Of a DNA stretch of 64,000 nucleotides, positions 52,219 through 61,257 are shown piece after piece. Source of the DNA: Mycobacterium sp. AT1 (GTDB lineage Bacteria; Actinomycetota; Actinomycetes; Mycobacteriales; Mycobacteriaceae). The position numbers and the translations under genes are program-made. The stretch is taken from positions 86,371 to 150,370 of the forward strand of contig NZ_MVOC01000059.1 in the NCBI RefSeq assembly GCF_002043095.1, read 5' to 3'. The notes below the pieces were generated by a model, which did no database searches, was not told the origin of the DNA, and saw nothing but the letters and a program-made list of their open reading frames with translations. Within the stretch, counting starts at the first letter, position 1, and each line of letters opens with the position of its first letter.

Positions 52219-54726
52219 ATGACCAGGCAGACACCAGATCCCGCCGCAGGCGCCTCTCGTTGGGTGGCGCCTGCGGCGGGATCGCCGCGTCCGGCCAAGG
52301 ATTTGGCCACCGCGGCCGACCAGCTGCTGACCGGCGGCGCGCGGCTGGACTCCGCGGCGCTGCGTGACGCGCTGCTCGACCTGCACGAATTCTGGCTCAC
52401 GACAAAGGCTGCCGAGATCGGCATCACGGCAACCAGTGGTTTCGCCATCGTCGCCACCGGGGGACTGGGGCGCGGTGAGTTGCTTCCCTACTCGGACCTG
52501 GACCTGACGCTCGTCCACGACGACATGCCGCGCGACGTGGTGTCCCAGGTCGCCGAACTGCTCTGGTACCCGTTGTGGGACGCCAACATTCACATCGACC
52601 ACAGCGTCCGCACCGTGCCGGAGGCGCTGAAGGTCGCCAGCGAGGACATGTCGGCTGGCCTGGCCATGCTCGACGCGCGACACATCGCCGGTGACGCCGA
52701 CCTCTCGGCGCTGTTGGTCGGCGGCGCACGTCGTCAGTGGCGTACCGGTATCGCGCCGCGGTTCGAAGAACTCGTCGCACACACGCGGTCTCGCTGGGAG
52801 CGCAGTGGCCAGATCGCCCACCGCGCCGAGCCCGACCTGAAGAACGGCCGCGGGGGTCTGCGCGACGTTCAACTTCTCAACGCACTGGCCATCGCGCAGC
52901 TGGCCGACGCATATCCGAGCCGGTCGCTGGCCTCGCCGACCGGGTCACTGGGTGACGCGCACCTCGCCCTGCTCAACGTCCGCACCGAACTGCATCGCGT
53001 CTCGCGCCGCGGCAGGGAGATGCTGCTGGCGCAGTACGCCGACGAGATCGGCGCCGCATTGCACATCGGTGACCGATTCGATCTGGCGCGGATGCTCAGC
53101 GATGCCGCCCGCACCATCAGCTACTACGTCGACGCCGGAATCCGCACCGCGTCGAATGCGTTGCCGCGCCGCGGTTTGAAGGTCCTGCGCCGACCCGTGC
53201 GGCGTCCGGTCGACGAGGGCGTCGTCGAGTACGGCGGGGAAATCATGCTGGCCCGCGACGCCCGTCCCGAACGCGATCCCGGCCTGATTCTGCGCGTCGC
53301 GGCCGCGTCGGCGACCACGGGATTGCCGATGTCGTCGTCGACGCTCAGCAGGCTCGCCGAGGCGGCACCCGAACTCCGCACCCCGTGGCCCCGGCAGGCG
53401 CTCAAGGACCTGCTGGTGATGCTGGCCGCGGGTGCCGCCACCGTCTCCACCATCGAAGCACTGGATCGAACGGGGTTGTGGGGCAGGCTGTTTCCCGAAT
53501 GGGGCGCGGTGCGGGACCTCCCGCCCCGCGACGTCGTCCACATCTGGACCGTCGACCGCCACCTCGTCGAAACCATCTCGCGCGCAAGCGCATTCACCAC
53601 TCGCGTGTCGCGACCCGATCTGCTGGTGCTCGGCGCGCTCGCCCACGACATCGGCAAGGGCCGCGGTGGCGACCACAGCGTCATCGGTGCGGATCTGGCG
53701 ATCCAGATCGGCACCAGGCTGGGGCTGTGGCCGTCCGATGTCGCGCTGTTGTCCAAGATGGTGCGCTACCACCTCCTCCTTCCGGACACCGCGACCCGCC
53801 GCGACCTGCAGGACCCCAAGGTGATCGCGTCGGTCGTGGACGCGCTCGACGGGGATCCGGTGCTCCTCGAGCTGCTGCACGCGCTGGCCGAGGCGGACTC
53901 GCTGGCCACCGGTCCCGGCGTGTGGGGAGACTGGAAGGCGTCGCTGATCGGCGACCTGGTGCGCCGCTGCCGGCTCGTCATGGCGGGGGAGCCGTTGCCA
54001 ACGCCCGATCCGATTGACCCCCGGCATGTTTCGTTGGCCGCCGATCACGGCGTGCACGTCGAGTTGACGGCGTCGGACAGTCCGCACGTCTTCGACGTCG
54101 TGATGATCGCGCCCGACCGTCGCGGTCTGCTGTCGAAGGCCGCCGGGGTGCTCGCGCTCAACTCGCTGCGGGTGCACTCGGCGTCGGTCACCATCCACGA
54201 GGGTGTCGCGATCACCACCTTCGTCGTCTCGCCGCACTTCGGCACACCACCGGCTGCCGAGCTGCTGCGCGAACAGTTCGTCCTGGCCCTTGGTGGCGAC
54301 CTGGACGTCATCGGTTCGCTGGAACGCCGGGACCGCGAGTCCGCCAGCGTCAACACGACGAGGGCGGGGGACATCCCCGACGCCGTGCCGATCAACGCTC
54401 CCGCGCCCCCGAGGATCCTTTGGTTCGACGGCACGTCGCCCGGCGAGTTCGTGCTGCAGATCCGCAGCACGGACCGGGCCGGGCTGCTGGCGCGGCTCAC
54501 GGCCGTCGTCGAACGCGACGGCGTCGACATCGCCTGGGCGAAGGTCACGACGCTGGGGTCGACGGTGGTGGACGCCTTCGGCATCGTGGTGCCCGCCCTG
54601 GCCACCGACGAGGAGGCCGGGGATGTGACCCGCGACGTCTTCGAGGCGCGCAAGGAACTCGAGCGCGACCTGTACGCCGTGCTTCCGACGCCGAGCCCGC
54701 CAAAGGCAGTGCCGGAGGCCAGTTAG
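52219..54726 (+). CDS. glnD: PII nucleotidylyltransferase/deadenylyltransferase GlnD
   Basis: Modifies and demodifies PII in response to glutamine. The 835-residue protein has an N-terminal nucleotidyltransferase (GGLGRGELLPYSDLDL near residue 82), an HD phosphohydrolase (LAHDIGKGRGGDHSVIG near 475) and two C-terminal ACT domains. ATG 52219 has GGGGAGGA 5 nt upstream, a strong start. Codons 7-22 contain a perfect 18-bp inverted repeat and encode a short Ala/Pro-rich extension not obvious in the M. tuberculosis protein as I recall it. Confidence 0.95.
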   Translation: MTRQTPDPAAGASRWVAPAAGSPRPAKDLATAADQLLTGGARLDSAALRDALLDLHEFWLTTKAAEIGITATSGFAIVATGGLGRGELLPYSDLDLTLVHDDMPRDVVSQVAELLWYPLWDANIHIDHSVRTVPEALKVASEDMSAGLAMLDARHIAGDADLSALLVGGARRQWRTGIAPRFEELVAHTRSRWERSGQIAHRAEPDLKNGRGGLRDVQLLNALAIAQLADAYPSRSLASPTGSLGDAHLALLNVRTELHRVSRRGREMLLAQYADEIGAALHIGDRFDLARMLSDAARTISYYVDAGIRTASNALPRRGLKVLRRPVRRPVDEGVVEYGGEIMLARDARPERDPGLILRVAAASATTGLPMSSSTLSRLAEAAPELRTPWPRQALKDLLVMLAAGAATVSTIEALDRTGLWGRLFPEWGAVRDLPPRDVVHIWTVDRHLVETISRASAFTTRVSRPDLLVLGALAHDIGKGRGGDHSVIGADLAIQIGTRLGLWPSDVALLSKMVRYHLLLPDTATRRDLQDPKVIASVVDALDGDPVLLELLHALAEADSLATGPGVWGDWKASLIGDLVRRCRLVMAGEPLPTPDPIDPRHVSLAADHGVHVELTASDSPHVFDVVMIAPDRRGLLSKAAGVLALNSLRVHSASVTIHEGVAITTFVVSPHFGTPPAAELLREQFVLALGGDLDVIGSLERRDRESASVNTTRAGDIPDAVPINAPAPPRILWFDGTSPGEFVLQIRSTDRAGLLARLTAVVERDGVDIAWAKVTTLGSTVVDAFGIVVPALATDEEAGDVTRDVFEARKELERDLYAVLPTPSPPKAVPEAS
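52237..52283 (+). repeat. Perfect 18-bp inverted repeat within the start of glnD
   Basis: Arms 52237-52254 and 52266-52283 are exact reverse complements, separated by 11 nt. The hairpin is almost all G-C and begins 18 nt after the glnD ATG. It is not followed by a T-run. Confidence 0.9.
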
Positions 54727-54738
54727 TGGGCCGCCAGC

Positions 54739-54744
54739 TAGGCT
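54739..54744 (+). promoter_or_regulatory. -10 box of the leaderless ffh transcript
   Basis: TAGGCT followed by 6 nt and the GTG at 54751. Confidence 0.6.
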
Positions 54745-54750
54745 AACCAC

Positions 54751-56319
54751 GTGTTTGAATCGCTTTCCGACCGATTGACCGGGGCCCTATCCGGCCTGCG
54801 TGGCAAGGGTCGGCTCACCGAAGCCGACATCGACGCCACCGCGCGCGAGATTCGCCTGGCCCTACTAGAGGCCGACGTCTCCCTTGCCGTCGTGCGGGCC
54901 TTCATCGCCCGCGTCAAGGACCGTGCCAAGGGCGCCGAGGTGTCGGGTGCGCTGAACCCGGCCCAGCAGGTCGTCAAGATCGTCAACGACGAACTCGTCG
55001 GCATCCTCGGTGGTGAGACCAGAAAGCTGGCCTACGCCAAGACCCCACCCACGGTCGTCATGCTCGCCGGCCTGCAGGGTTCCGGTAAGACGACCCTGGC
55101 GGGCAAGCTCGCCAAGTGGTTCAAGACCCAGGGCCACACGCCGCTTCTGGTGGCGTGCGACCTCCAGCGCCCCGGTGCGGTCAACCAGCTTCAGATCGTC
55201 GGCGAGCGCGCGGGCGTGCAGGTGTTCGCGCCGCACCCCGGCGTGTCGCCGGGTGGCGAGGACATCGCCGCGATGAAGGCGGGTGACCCCGTGTCGGTCG
55301 CGGCGGCCGGTCTCGCCGAGGCCAAGGCCAAGCACTACGACGTCGTCATCGTCGACACCGCGGGCCGGCTCGGCATCGACGAGGAGTTGATGAACCAGGC
55401 GGCCGCGATCCGCGACGCCGTCAACCCCGACGAGGTGCTGTTCGTCCTCGACTCGATGATCGGCCAGGACGCCGTGACCACCGCCGAGGCCTTCCGCGAG
55501 GGTGTCGGCTTCACCGGCGTGGTGTTGACCAAGCTCGACGGCGACGCCCGCGGTGGCGCCGCGCTCTCGGTCCGCGAGATCACCGGCGTGCCGATCCTCT
55601 TCGCCTCCGACGGTGAGAAGCTCGACGACTTCGACGTCTTCCACCCCGACCGGATGGCCAGTCGCATCCTCGGCATGGGTGACGTCCTCACCCTGATCGA
55701 GCAGGCCGAGCAGGTGTTCGACGCCGAGAAGGCCGAGGCCGCCGCCGCCAAGATCGGCTCCGGCGAGCTCACCCTCGAGGACTTCCTCGAGCAGATGCTG
55801 ATGATCCGCAAGATGGGTCCGATCGGCAACCTGCTTGGCATGCTGCCCGGCGCCGGTCAGATGAAGGACGCCCTGGCCGCGGTCGACGACACCCAGCTCG
55901 ACCGAGTGCAGGCCATCATCCGCGGCATGACGCCCGCCGAGCGAGCCGACCCGAAGATCATCAACGCCTCGCGGCGGCTGCGCATCGCCAACGGTTCCGG
56001 TGTCGCGGTGGCCGAGGTGAACTCGCTCGTCGACCGGTTCTTCGAGGCCCGCAAGATGATGTCGCAGATGGCCGGTCAGATGGGAATGCCGTTCGCGCGC
56101 AAGGGTTCTTCGCGCAAGGCGGCCAAGGGCAAGAACAAGCAGGCTGGCAAGAAGAAGGGCCGGGGACCCACTCCACCGAGGACGCCCAATCCGTTGGGCG
56201 CAGGTGGCGTGCCCGCCGGCTTCCCGGACCTGTCCAACATGCCGAAGGGTCTCGACGAGTTGCCTCCGGGTCTGGCCAACTTCGATCTGTCCAAGCTGAA
56301 GTTCCCCGGCCAGAAGTAA
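54751..56319 (+). CDS. ffh: Signal recognition particle protein Ffh (SRP54)
   Basis: GTPase that binds signal sequences and 4.5S RNA. The 522-residue protein has an NG domain with GLQGSGKTTLAGKLA, DLQRPGAVNQL, DTAGRLGIDEELM and TKLDGDARGG, and a Met-rich M domain (residues about 300-435; LGMLPGAGQMK). A Lys-rich linker (AAKGKNKQAGKKKGR) then leads to a Pro/Leu tail. The GTG start lies 6 nt after a -10 box. Confidence 0.97.
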   Translation: MFESLSDRLTGALSGLRGKGRLTEADIDATAREIRLALLEADVSLAVVRAFIARVKDRAKGAEVSGALNPAQQVVKIVNDELVGILGGETRKLAYAKTPPTVVMLAGLQGSGKTTLAGKLAKWFKTQGHTPLLVACDLQRPGAVNQLQIVGERAGVQVFAPHPGVSPGGEDIAAMKAGDPVSVAAAGLAEAKAKHYDVVIVDTAGRLGIDEELMNQAAAIRDAVNPDEVLFVLDSMIGQDAVTTAEAFREGVGFTGVVLTKLDGDARGGAALSVREITGVPILFASDGEKLDDFDVFHPDRMASRILGMGDVLTLIEQAEQVFDAEKAEAAAAKIGSGELTLEDFLEQMLMIRKMGPIGNLLGMLPGAGQMKDALAAVDDTQLDRVQAIIRGMTPAERADPKIINASRRLRIANGSGVAVAEVNSLVDRFFEARKMMSQMAGQMGMPFARKGSSRKAAKGKNKQAGKKKGRGPTPPRTPNPLGAGGVPAGFPDLSNMPKGLDELPPGLANFDLSKLKFPGQK

Positions 56320-56323
56320 GTCG

Positions 56324-57391
56324 GTGCGCCTCCACCTTCGGGGCCGCGGGCTGCCCGACGGGGAGCCCGTCGAGTGGTGGGTCGTCAACGGTGTCCTGAG
56401 TTCTGACCCGGTGGCCGACGCCGTCACGGTCGTCGACGGCGGGTGGATCATTCCCGGGCTCGTCGACGCGCACTGTCACGTCGGGCTGGGTGCCGACGGG
56501 CCGACGGACTTCGACGAGGCGGTCGCCCAGGCCGAGACCGAACGGGATGTCGGCGCCCTGCTGCTGCGTGACGCGGGTTCGCCGGTCGACACTCGCAGCA
56601 TGGACGACCGCGACGACCTGCCTCGGATCATTCGCGCGGGTCGCCACCTGGCTCGGCCGAAGCGCTACATTCCGCGGCTGCCGATCGACGTCGAGGACGA
56701 ATCGCAGCTGCCTGCCGTGGTCGCCGAGCAGGCCCGCTGGGGCGACGGCTGGGTGAAGTTGGTGGGTGACTGGATCGACAGGGGCGTCGGCGATCTCGCG
56801 CCGTTGTGGTCCGACGACGTGCTGGTCGAAGCCATCGCCGCCGCGCACGCCGAGGGCGCCAGGGTGACCGCGCACGTGTTCGGGGAGGACGCGCTGCCGG
56901 GGTTGGTCAACGCGGGCATCGACTGCATCGAGCACGGCACCGGCATCACCGACGACGTCATCGCCATGATGCTCGAGCACGGCACCGCGTTGGTGCCCAC
57001 GCTGATCAACGTCGAGAACTTTCCCGGCATCGCCGAGGCCGCGGCGAAGTACCCGACCTATGCCAAACACATGCGTGACCTCTACGCCTCCTGCTCGGCG
57101 CGCGTGGGTGCCGCGCATGACGCCGGGGTGCCGATCTTCGCGGGGACCGACGCCGGAGGCACGGTCGCCCACGGGCGGATCGCGGACGAGATCGCCGCGT
57201 TGGCAGCCATCGGGATGAGCCCAACGGATGCCCTCGGGGCGGCAAGCTGGGACGCCAGGGCCTGGCTTGGCAGGCCCGCACTGGAGCATGGGGCGTCGGC
57301 CGATCTCGTCTGCTACGCCGAGGATCCGCGCGAGCCTGGCGTGCTCGACCACCCTGACGTGATCGTCCTGCGCGGACGCGTCTACCGCTAG
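56324..57391 (+). CDS. Amidohydrolase-superfamily protein
   Basis: A 355-residue metal-dependent hydrolase, positional match to Rv2915c. The metal motif is IIPGLVDAHCHVGLG; barrel histidines lie in TAHVFGED and DCIEHGTG, and the late Asp in AGTDAGGTV. The GTG start is 5 bp after ffh, so it may be cotranscribed. Same broad family as the amidohydrolase at 6800-8047, but shorter and not a close copy. Substrate unknown. It ends 4 nt into the convergent flavoprotein gene. Confidence 0.87.
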   Translation: MRLHLRGRGLPDGEPVEWWVVNGVLSSDPVADAVTVVDGGWIIPGLVDAHCHVGLGADGPTDFDEAVAQAETERDVGALLLRDAGSPVDTRSMDDRDDLPRIIRAGRHLARPKRYIPRLPIDVEDESQLPAVVAEQARWGDGWVKLVGDWIDRGVGDLAPLWSDDVLVEAIAAAHAEGARVTAHVFGEDALPGLVNAGIDCIEHGTGITDDVIAMMLEHGTALVPTLINVENFPGIAEAAAKYPTYAKHMRDLYASCSARVGAAHDAGVPIFAGTDAGGTVAHGRIADEIAALAAIGMSPTDALGAASWDARAWLGRPALEHGASADLVCYAEDPREPGVLDHPDVIVLRGRVYR

Positions 57392-59007
57392 TAGACGTCC
57401 CGCACGTAGCGGTGGGTCTTGACGAGGTCGTTGACGTAGGCGTGCGCCGACTCTGCATCCAGGCCACCCTCGGCCGCGATGATGCGGTGCAACGTCTCGT
57501 GCACGTCCTTGGCCATCCGTTTCTCGTCGCCGCAGACGTACAGGTAGGCACCGTCCTGGAGCCAGCCGAACAACTCTGCCGAGTTCTCCCACATGCGTTG
57601 CTGGACATACTCCTTCGGTCCGTCACCGGGACGGTCGCGGGAGAACGCGAGGTCGAGTTTGGTCAGCGTGCCCGACGCCTCGAAGTCTCGGAGTTCGTCA
57701 CCGTAGAGGAAGTCCGTCGCGCGGCGACGGTCGCCGAAGAACAGCCACGAACGTCCCGGGGCAGCGGTGGCTTGGCGCTCCTGCAGGAAGGCGCGGAACG
57801 GTGCGATCCCGGTGCCGGGGCCGATCATGACGATCGGAACGTCGGCCGCGGGCAGGCGGAACGTGTGATTCGGGCGCAGATGGACTGCGACCACGTCACC
57901 GCGATCGGCGAGGAAGGTCGACGCCACCCCGCCGTGGCGGCGAACCCCGGCGTCGTAGCGCACGGTCGCCACCGTCAGGTGCACGTGGTTGGGGTGCACC
58001 AACGGGCTCGACGCGATCGAGTAGTCGCGAAACTGCAACGGGCGCAGGGTGTCCAACAGTTCGTCGACCGTGACGTCGGCAAGCTCGAGCAGGTCGAGGA
58101 CGTCCTTGCCGTAGGCCCACGAGCCCGGGGCGGCCACCGCGTCGGCGCTCAGCGCGGCCGCGGCCTCCTCGTCGGCCGTCCTCGCCGCGACCAGCGACTG
58201 AAGGGCGCGCGACGGCGTGCGGATCTCGAAGCGCTCGGCCAGCAGCACTCCGAGCGGGTCGTCGTGGTCGGCGATGGCGTGGTCGCGGCCGACGCCGAAG
58301 TGCGCCAGGATCGCGTCGACGAGGGCGGGGTCGTTCGTCACGTGCACGGCGATGGAATCGCCTGCGGAATAGGCGATTTCGCAGCCGGTGAGGTCGATTT
58401 CGTAGTGGCGTACCTCCCTGTCGGACGGTGGAGACGTCAACCGCCGATTCACGACGAGGCGCGCGTCGACCGGCAGGTGGCGGTCGCGACTCGGTGCCGG
58501 GGAGAGTTCCGGGGGTGCGGTCTCCGTCTCCGTCGCCGACGGGGTGCGGGTGCTCTGCAACAGCTTGACCAGGTCGGTGGTCCAGGCCTGCGCGGGTTGC
58601 TCGTAGGGGCCGTCGACGTCGACGCGGTCGGTCAGCCTGGTTGCGCCGAGGGCTTCGAGTCGTTGGTCGAGCAGTTTGCCTGCGTTGCAGAAGAATTCGT
58701 AAGAGAGATCGCCGAGGGCCAACACCGCGAAGCTCAGGTGCTCGAGTCGCTCGGCGTCGTCGGCGCTGAAAGCCTCCCAGAACAGCACGGCGTTGTCGGG
58801 GAACTCGCCGTCGCCGAAGGTCGAGCAGACCACCACGAAGTGGGTCGCGGACTGCAGTTCGGCGACGTCGAGCTGGTTCAACTCGACGGCTTCGGCCTCG
58901 ACGCCGATGGTCGCGACGGCCTCGGTGAACGTCATGGCGGCGTCCTCGGCGTTTCCCATGTCGGTACCGAAGGCGACGAGCAGTGAAAAGTCGCGTTGGC
59001 CGGTCAC
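57388..59007 (-). CDS. Diflavin reductase, sulfite reductase flavoprotein/CysJ-like
   Basis: A 539-residue NADPH-dependent diflavin protein. It has an N-terminal flavodoxin-like FMN domain (LLVAFGTDMGNAE; VCSTFGDGEFPDNA), a FAD domain (RDYSIASSP, the RxYS motif, and GGVASTFLADRG) and an NADPH domain (GPGTGIAPFRAFLQERQA; YVCGDEKRMAKDVHETL). The partner hemoprotein is not nearby, so it could feed sulfite reductase, a P450 or a ferric reductase. The GTG at 59007 has GGGAG upstream; an IdeR-like box overlaps the promoter. Confidence 0.88.
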   Translation of the reverse strand: MTGQRDFSLLVAFGTDMGNAEDAAMTFTEAVATIGVEAEAVELNQLDVAELQSATHFVVVCSTFGDGEFPDNAVLFWEAFSADDAERLEHLSFAVLALGDLSYEFFCNAGKLLDQRLEALGATRLTDRVDVDGPYEQPAQAWTTDLVKLLQSTRTPSATETETAPPELSPAPSRDRHLPVDARLVVNRRLTSPPSDREVRHYEIDLTGCEIAYSAGDSIAVHVTNDPALVDAILAHFGVGRDHAIADHDDPLGVLLAERFEIRTPSRALQSLVAARTADEEAAAALSADAVAAPGSWAYGKDVLDLLELADVTVDELLDTLRPLQFRDYSIASSPLVHPNHVHLTVATVRYDAGVRRHGGVASTFLADRGDVVAVHLRPNHTFRLPAADVPIVMIGPGTGIAPFRAFLQERQATAAPGRSWLFFGDRRRATDFLYGDELRDFEASGTLTKLDLAFSRDRPGDGPKEYVQQRMWENSAELFGWLQDGAYLYVCGDEKRMAKDVHETLHRIIAAEGGLDAESAHAYVNDLVKTHRYVRDVY

Positions 59008-59047
59008 GGTGGCTCCCTGGTCGAGGGCGCGGAACAGCCCGCGCGGA

Positions 59048-59071
59048 TGAGATTAGGGTGACCTTAGTTGA
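59048..59071 (-). promoter_or_regulatory. Promoter with an IdeR-like box for the diflavin reductase
   Basis: On the minus strand TAATCT (59048-59053) is a good -10 box. The overlapping 59053-59071 stretch matches the 19-bp IdeR/DtxR consensus at 13 positions by my count, including the TTAGG and CCTTA halves. It lies 46 bp before the start codon. Confidence 0.4.
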
Positions 59072-59116
59072 CGGTGGGCGGCCGTAGGGGTCTACCCGCG
59101 CCAGCGTGGTGGTCGG

Positions 59117-59716
59117 CTAACTGGGGGCGCAGCCGAGTTGGGTGGCGACCGCGCGCATCGCAGCCTCGGCGGACGCCACCGTGACGAGCGCGTTGCCCGC
59201 GACGACGTGCAGACCATAGGCGTCCTCGAGCGCCACGAAGTTCATGGCGAGGACGTCGTCGGTCAAGGCGGGGGTGAAGGCGCCGCTGCGTCGACCCTCG
59301 GCGAAGATTCCACGGTAGGTGTCCATCTGACGCAGGTACATCCGTTGGACGAGGTCATCGTGAAGCGCGGAATTGCCTGCCAGCACGTCGAATTCGTACA
59401 GGATGCGCATCAGTGCGTCGTCGGGGCCGCTCGGGAGACCCGCCGCGATCGCGATGCCGAGTTTTGCCCGCGGGTCGTCGGTGGCCCCGACCAACCGATC
59501 GCGTTGGTCGCAGAATCGCTCCACCCCGGCCGCGTGCGCCTCGACGAGGAGTGCATCCAGGTCGTCGTAGTAGTAGAGCACCGTGCCCCTGCTGAGGCCG
59601 GCCTGCAAGGCGACGTCGGTCAGGGACAGCGAGCGCAGTCCATGCTTCTGGCCGGCGCTGTAGGTGGCCTCGATGAGGGCTTGGCGTCGGGCTCCCTGGT
59701 TACGCGGTCGGGCCAT
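59117..59716 (-). CDS. TetR-family transcriptional regulator
   Basis: A 199-residue repressor: N-terminal helix-turn-helix (SLTDVALQAGLSRGTVLYYYDDLDALL, residues about 30-55) and a helical ligand-binding C-terminal domain. ATG 59716 gives the usual MARPRNQ start; a GTG eight codons earlier (59740) with GAGG nearby is a real alternative. It is divergent from the permease gene, and a 26-bp palindrome in the gap is a good operator. Likely controls the permease and amidohydrolase and itself. Possibly the Rv2912c counterpart. Confidence 0.9.
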   Translation of the reverse strand: MARPRNQGARRQALIEATYSAGQKHGLRSLSLTDVALQAGLSRGTVLYYYDDLDALLVEAHAAGVERFCDQRDRLVGATDDPRAKLGIAIAAGLPSGPDDALMRILYEFDVLAGNSALHDDLVQRMYLRQMDTYRGIFAEGRRSGAFTPALTDDVLAMNFVALEDAYGLHVVAGNALVTVASAEAAMRAVATQLGCAPS

Positions 59717-59757
59717 GGGGTTGACAGTAATCGAGATCACATGCCAACCTCGGGATC

Positions 59758-59783
59758 ATTCTTCGACAACAACGTCAAAGAAT
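59758..59783. promoter_or_regulatory. Candidate TetR operator
   Basis: Palindrome ATTCTTCGAC-N6-GTCAAAGAAT: the two 10-bp arms differ at one position. It is centred in the gap, 38 bp before the permease ATG and 42 bp before the regulator's start. Confidence 0.6.
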
Positions 59784-59820
59784 TCCGGCGAGCCCGGGCC
59801 CCACCATCAGAGACCACGAC

Positions 59821-61257
59821 ATGACCCATGCGACGCCGCCGACCGCGGCCGGCACCACACCCCCCACCGATGCCCCGACCTACGACGGCACGCTGTCCCG
59901 GTCACTGGGCGTCGGCGGCAACGTGCTCATCACGCTGTCTGGCATCTCGCCCGCCTCCAGCGTGTTCGTCCTCGGTGGCGCCGCACTCGGCGCCTACGGC
60001 ACAGGCGTGTTCTGGGGCTTTGCCATCGCGGGCGTGATCAGCATCCTGATCGCCTATTGCTATGCCGAGTTGGCTTCGCGCCATCCGGTCGCCGGCGGCG
60101 ACTACTCACTGGTGAGTCGCACCCTCGGACCGTCCGCCGGGGTGGCGGTCTTCTTCGTCGGCTTGGTCACGTTGCCCCTGATCGTGGCGGTCTTCGCCCT
60201 CGGGGTGGCGGAATACCTGGGAGTCGCGATCGGCGGCCTGGATCCCGTGTGGACGGCCGTCGTCGTGACGGTGCTGGCCACGGGCACCGCGTGCCTGAAC
60301 ATCCGAACCAACGCCTGGGTCACCGGAGCGTTCCTCTTCATCGAGATGGCGGCGCTCGCGCTGCTCTCGGTGCTCGGTCTAGTGCACGTCGAACGTCCGA
60401 TCACCGCACTGTTCGAGCCGCAGGCCCTCGACGCCGCCACCGGTGGTCTGGCGCCGCTGGGCATCGCCGGGCTGGTCATCGCCGTCACCCAGGGGATCTT
60501 CTCGTTCAACGGATATGGCGGTGCGGTGTACTTCGCCGAGGAGACGAAGAACGCCCGCCGTACCATCGCCAGAGCCGTGCTGTGGAGTGCGGTCATCACC
60601 ATTCTCGCTGAGATCATCCCGCTGGCCGCGATCATGCTCGGCACGACTTCGCTCGCGGACCTCTTCGGCGCGGACCTACCGGTCGAGGCGTTTCTCGACG
60701 AGCGGGCCGGTCATGCCGTCACGGTCTTCGTCTTCGTCTCGATCGCACTGGCGATCGTCAACGCCATCATCGCGATCGCCCTGCAGTCCGGCCGGCTGCT
60801 GTTCGCCGCGGCGCGGGACCAGGCCCTGCCGCAGGCGATCGCCGCGCCGCTCACCCGGGTCTCCGAGACCGCCAAGATGCCGTGGGTGGCGACCCTGGTG
60901 ATGGGCGTGTTCGCCGTCGGCGGCTGCCTGATTCCCGTCGACCTCCTGCTCAACGCCACCGGGTCGACGCTGGCCTTCAGCTATGGGTTCATCGCGCTGT
61001 CGGCGATCGTGATGCGTCGCACGTCGGGCCGGACCGGCTATTCGATGCCGCTCTGGCCGCTGCCGCCGGTCGTCGCCCTCGTCGCGATCGCGGCGATCTT
61101 CGTGATGGGACTGCTCGACCCCACCCAGTGGCCGAGTCTGGGCATCGCCGTCGGCATCGTCACGGCCGGGTACCTGTACTACTTCGGATATCTGCGTAGC
61201 CGCGCCGGCACCCATCTGCTGCTGCTCGAGGTCGACGACGAGGAGGGCGACCGATGA
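59821..61257 (+). CDS. APC-superfamily amino acid/polyamine permease
   Basis: A 478-residue permease with 12 helices. It has the APC N-terminal segment (SLGVGGNVLITLSGISPASSVFVLG) with the helix 1 glycine-rich break, ELASRHPVAGGDYSLVSR, and the helix 6 region GIFSFNGYGGAVYFAEETKNARRTI. Substrate unknown: an amino acid or amine. Its stop overlaps the amidohydrolase start by 4 nt, so uptake and hydrolysis are coupled. Confidence 0.9.
   Translation: MTHATPPTAAGTTPPTDAPTYDGTLSRSLGVGGNVLITLSGISPASSVFVLGGAALGAYGTGVFWGFAIAGVISILIAYCYAELASRHPVAGGDYSLVSRTLGPSAGVAVFFVGLVTLPLIVAVFALGVAEYLGVAIGGLDPVWTAVVVTVLATGTACLNIRTNAWVTGAFLFIEMAALALLSVLGLVHVERPITALFEPQALDAATGGLAPLGIAGLVIAVTQGIFSFNGYGGAVYFAEETKNARRTIARAVLWSAVITILAEIIPLAAIMLGTTSLADLFGADLPVEAFLDERAGHAVTVFVFVSIALAIVNAIIAIALQSGRLLFAAARDQALPQAIAAPLTRVSETAKMPWVATLVMGVFAVGGCLIPVDLLLNATGSTLAFSYGFIALSAIVMRRTSGRTGYSMPLWPLPPVVALVAIAAIFVMGLLDPTQWPSLGIAVGIVTAGYLYYFGYLRSRAGTHLLLLEVDDEEGDR

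Noticed and set aside
54735..54750. TAGGCTAACC before ffh as an IdeR site.
   Set aside because: Only one half resembles the 19-bp consensus, and TAGGCT is explained better as the -10 box at leaderless spacing.
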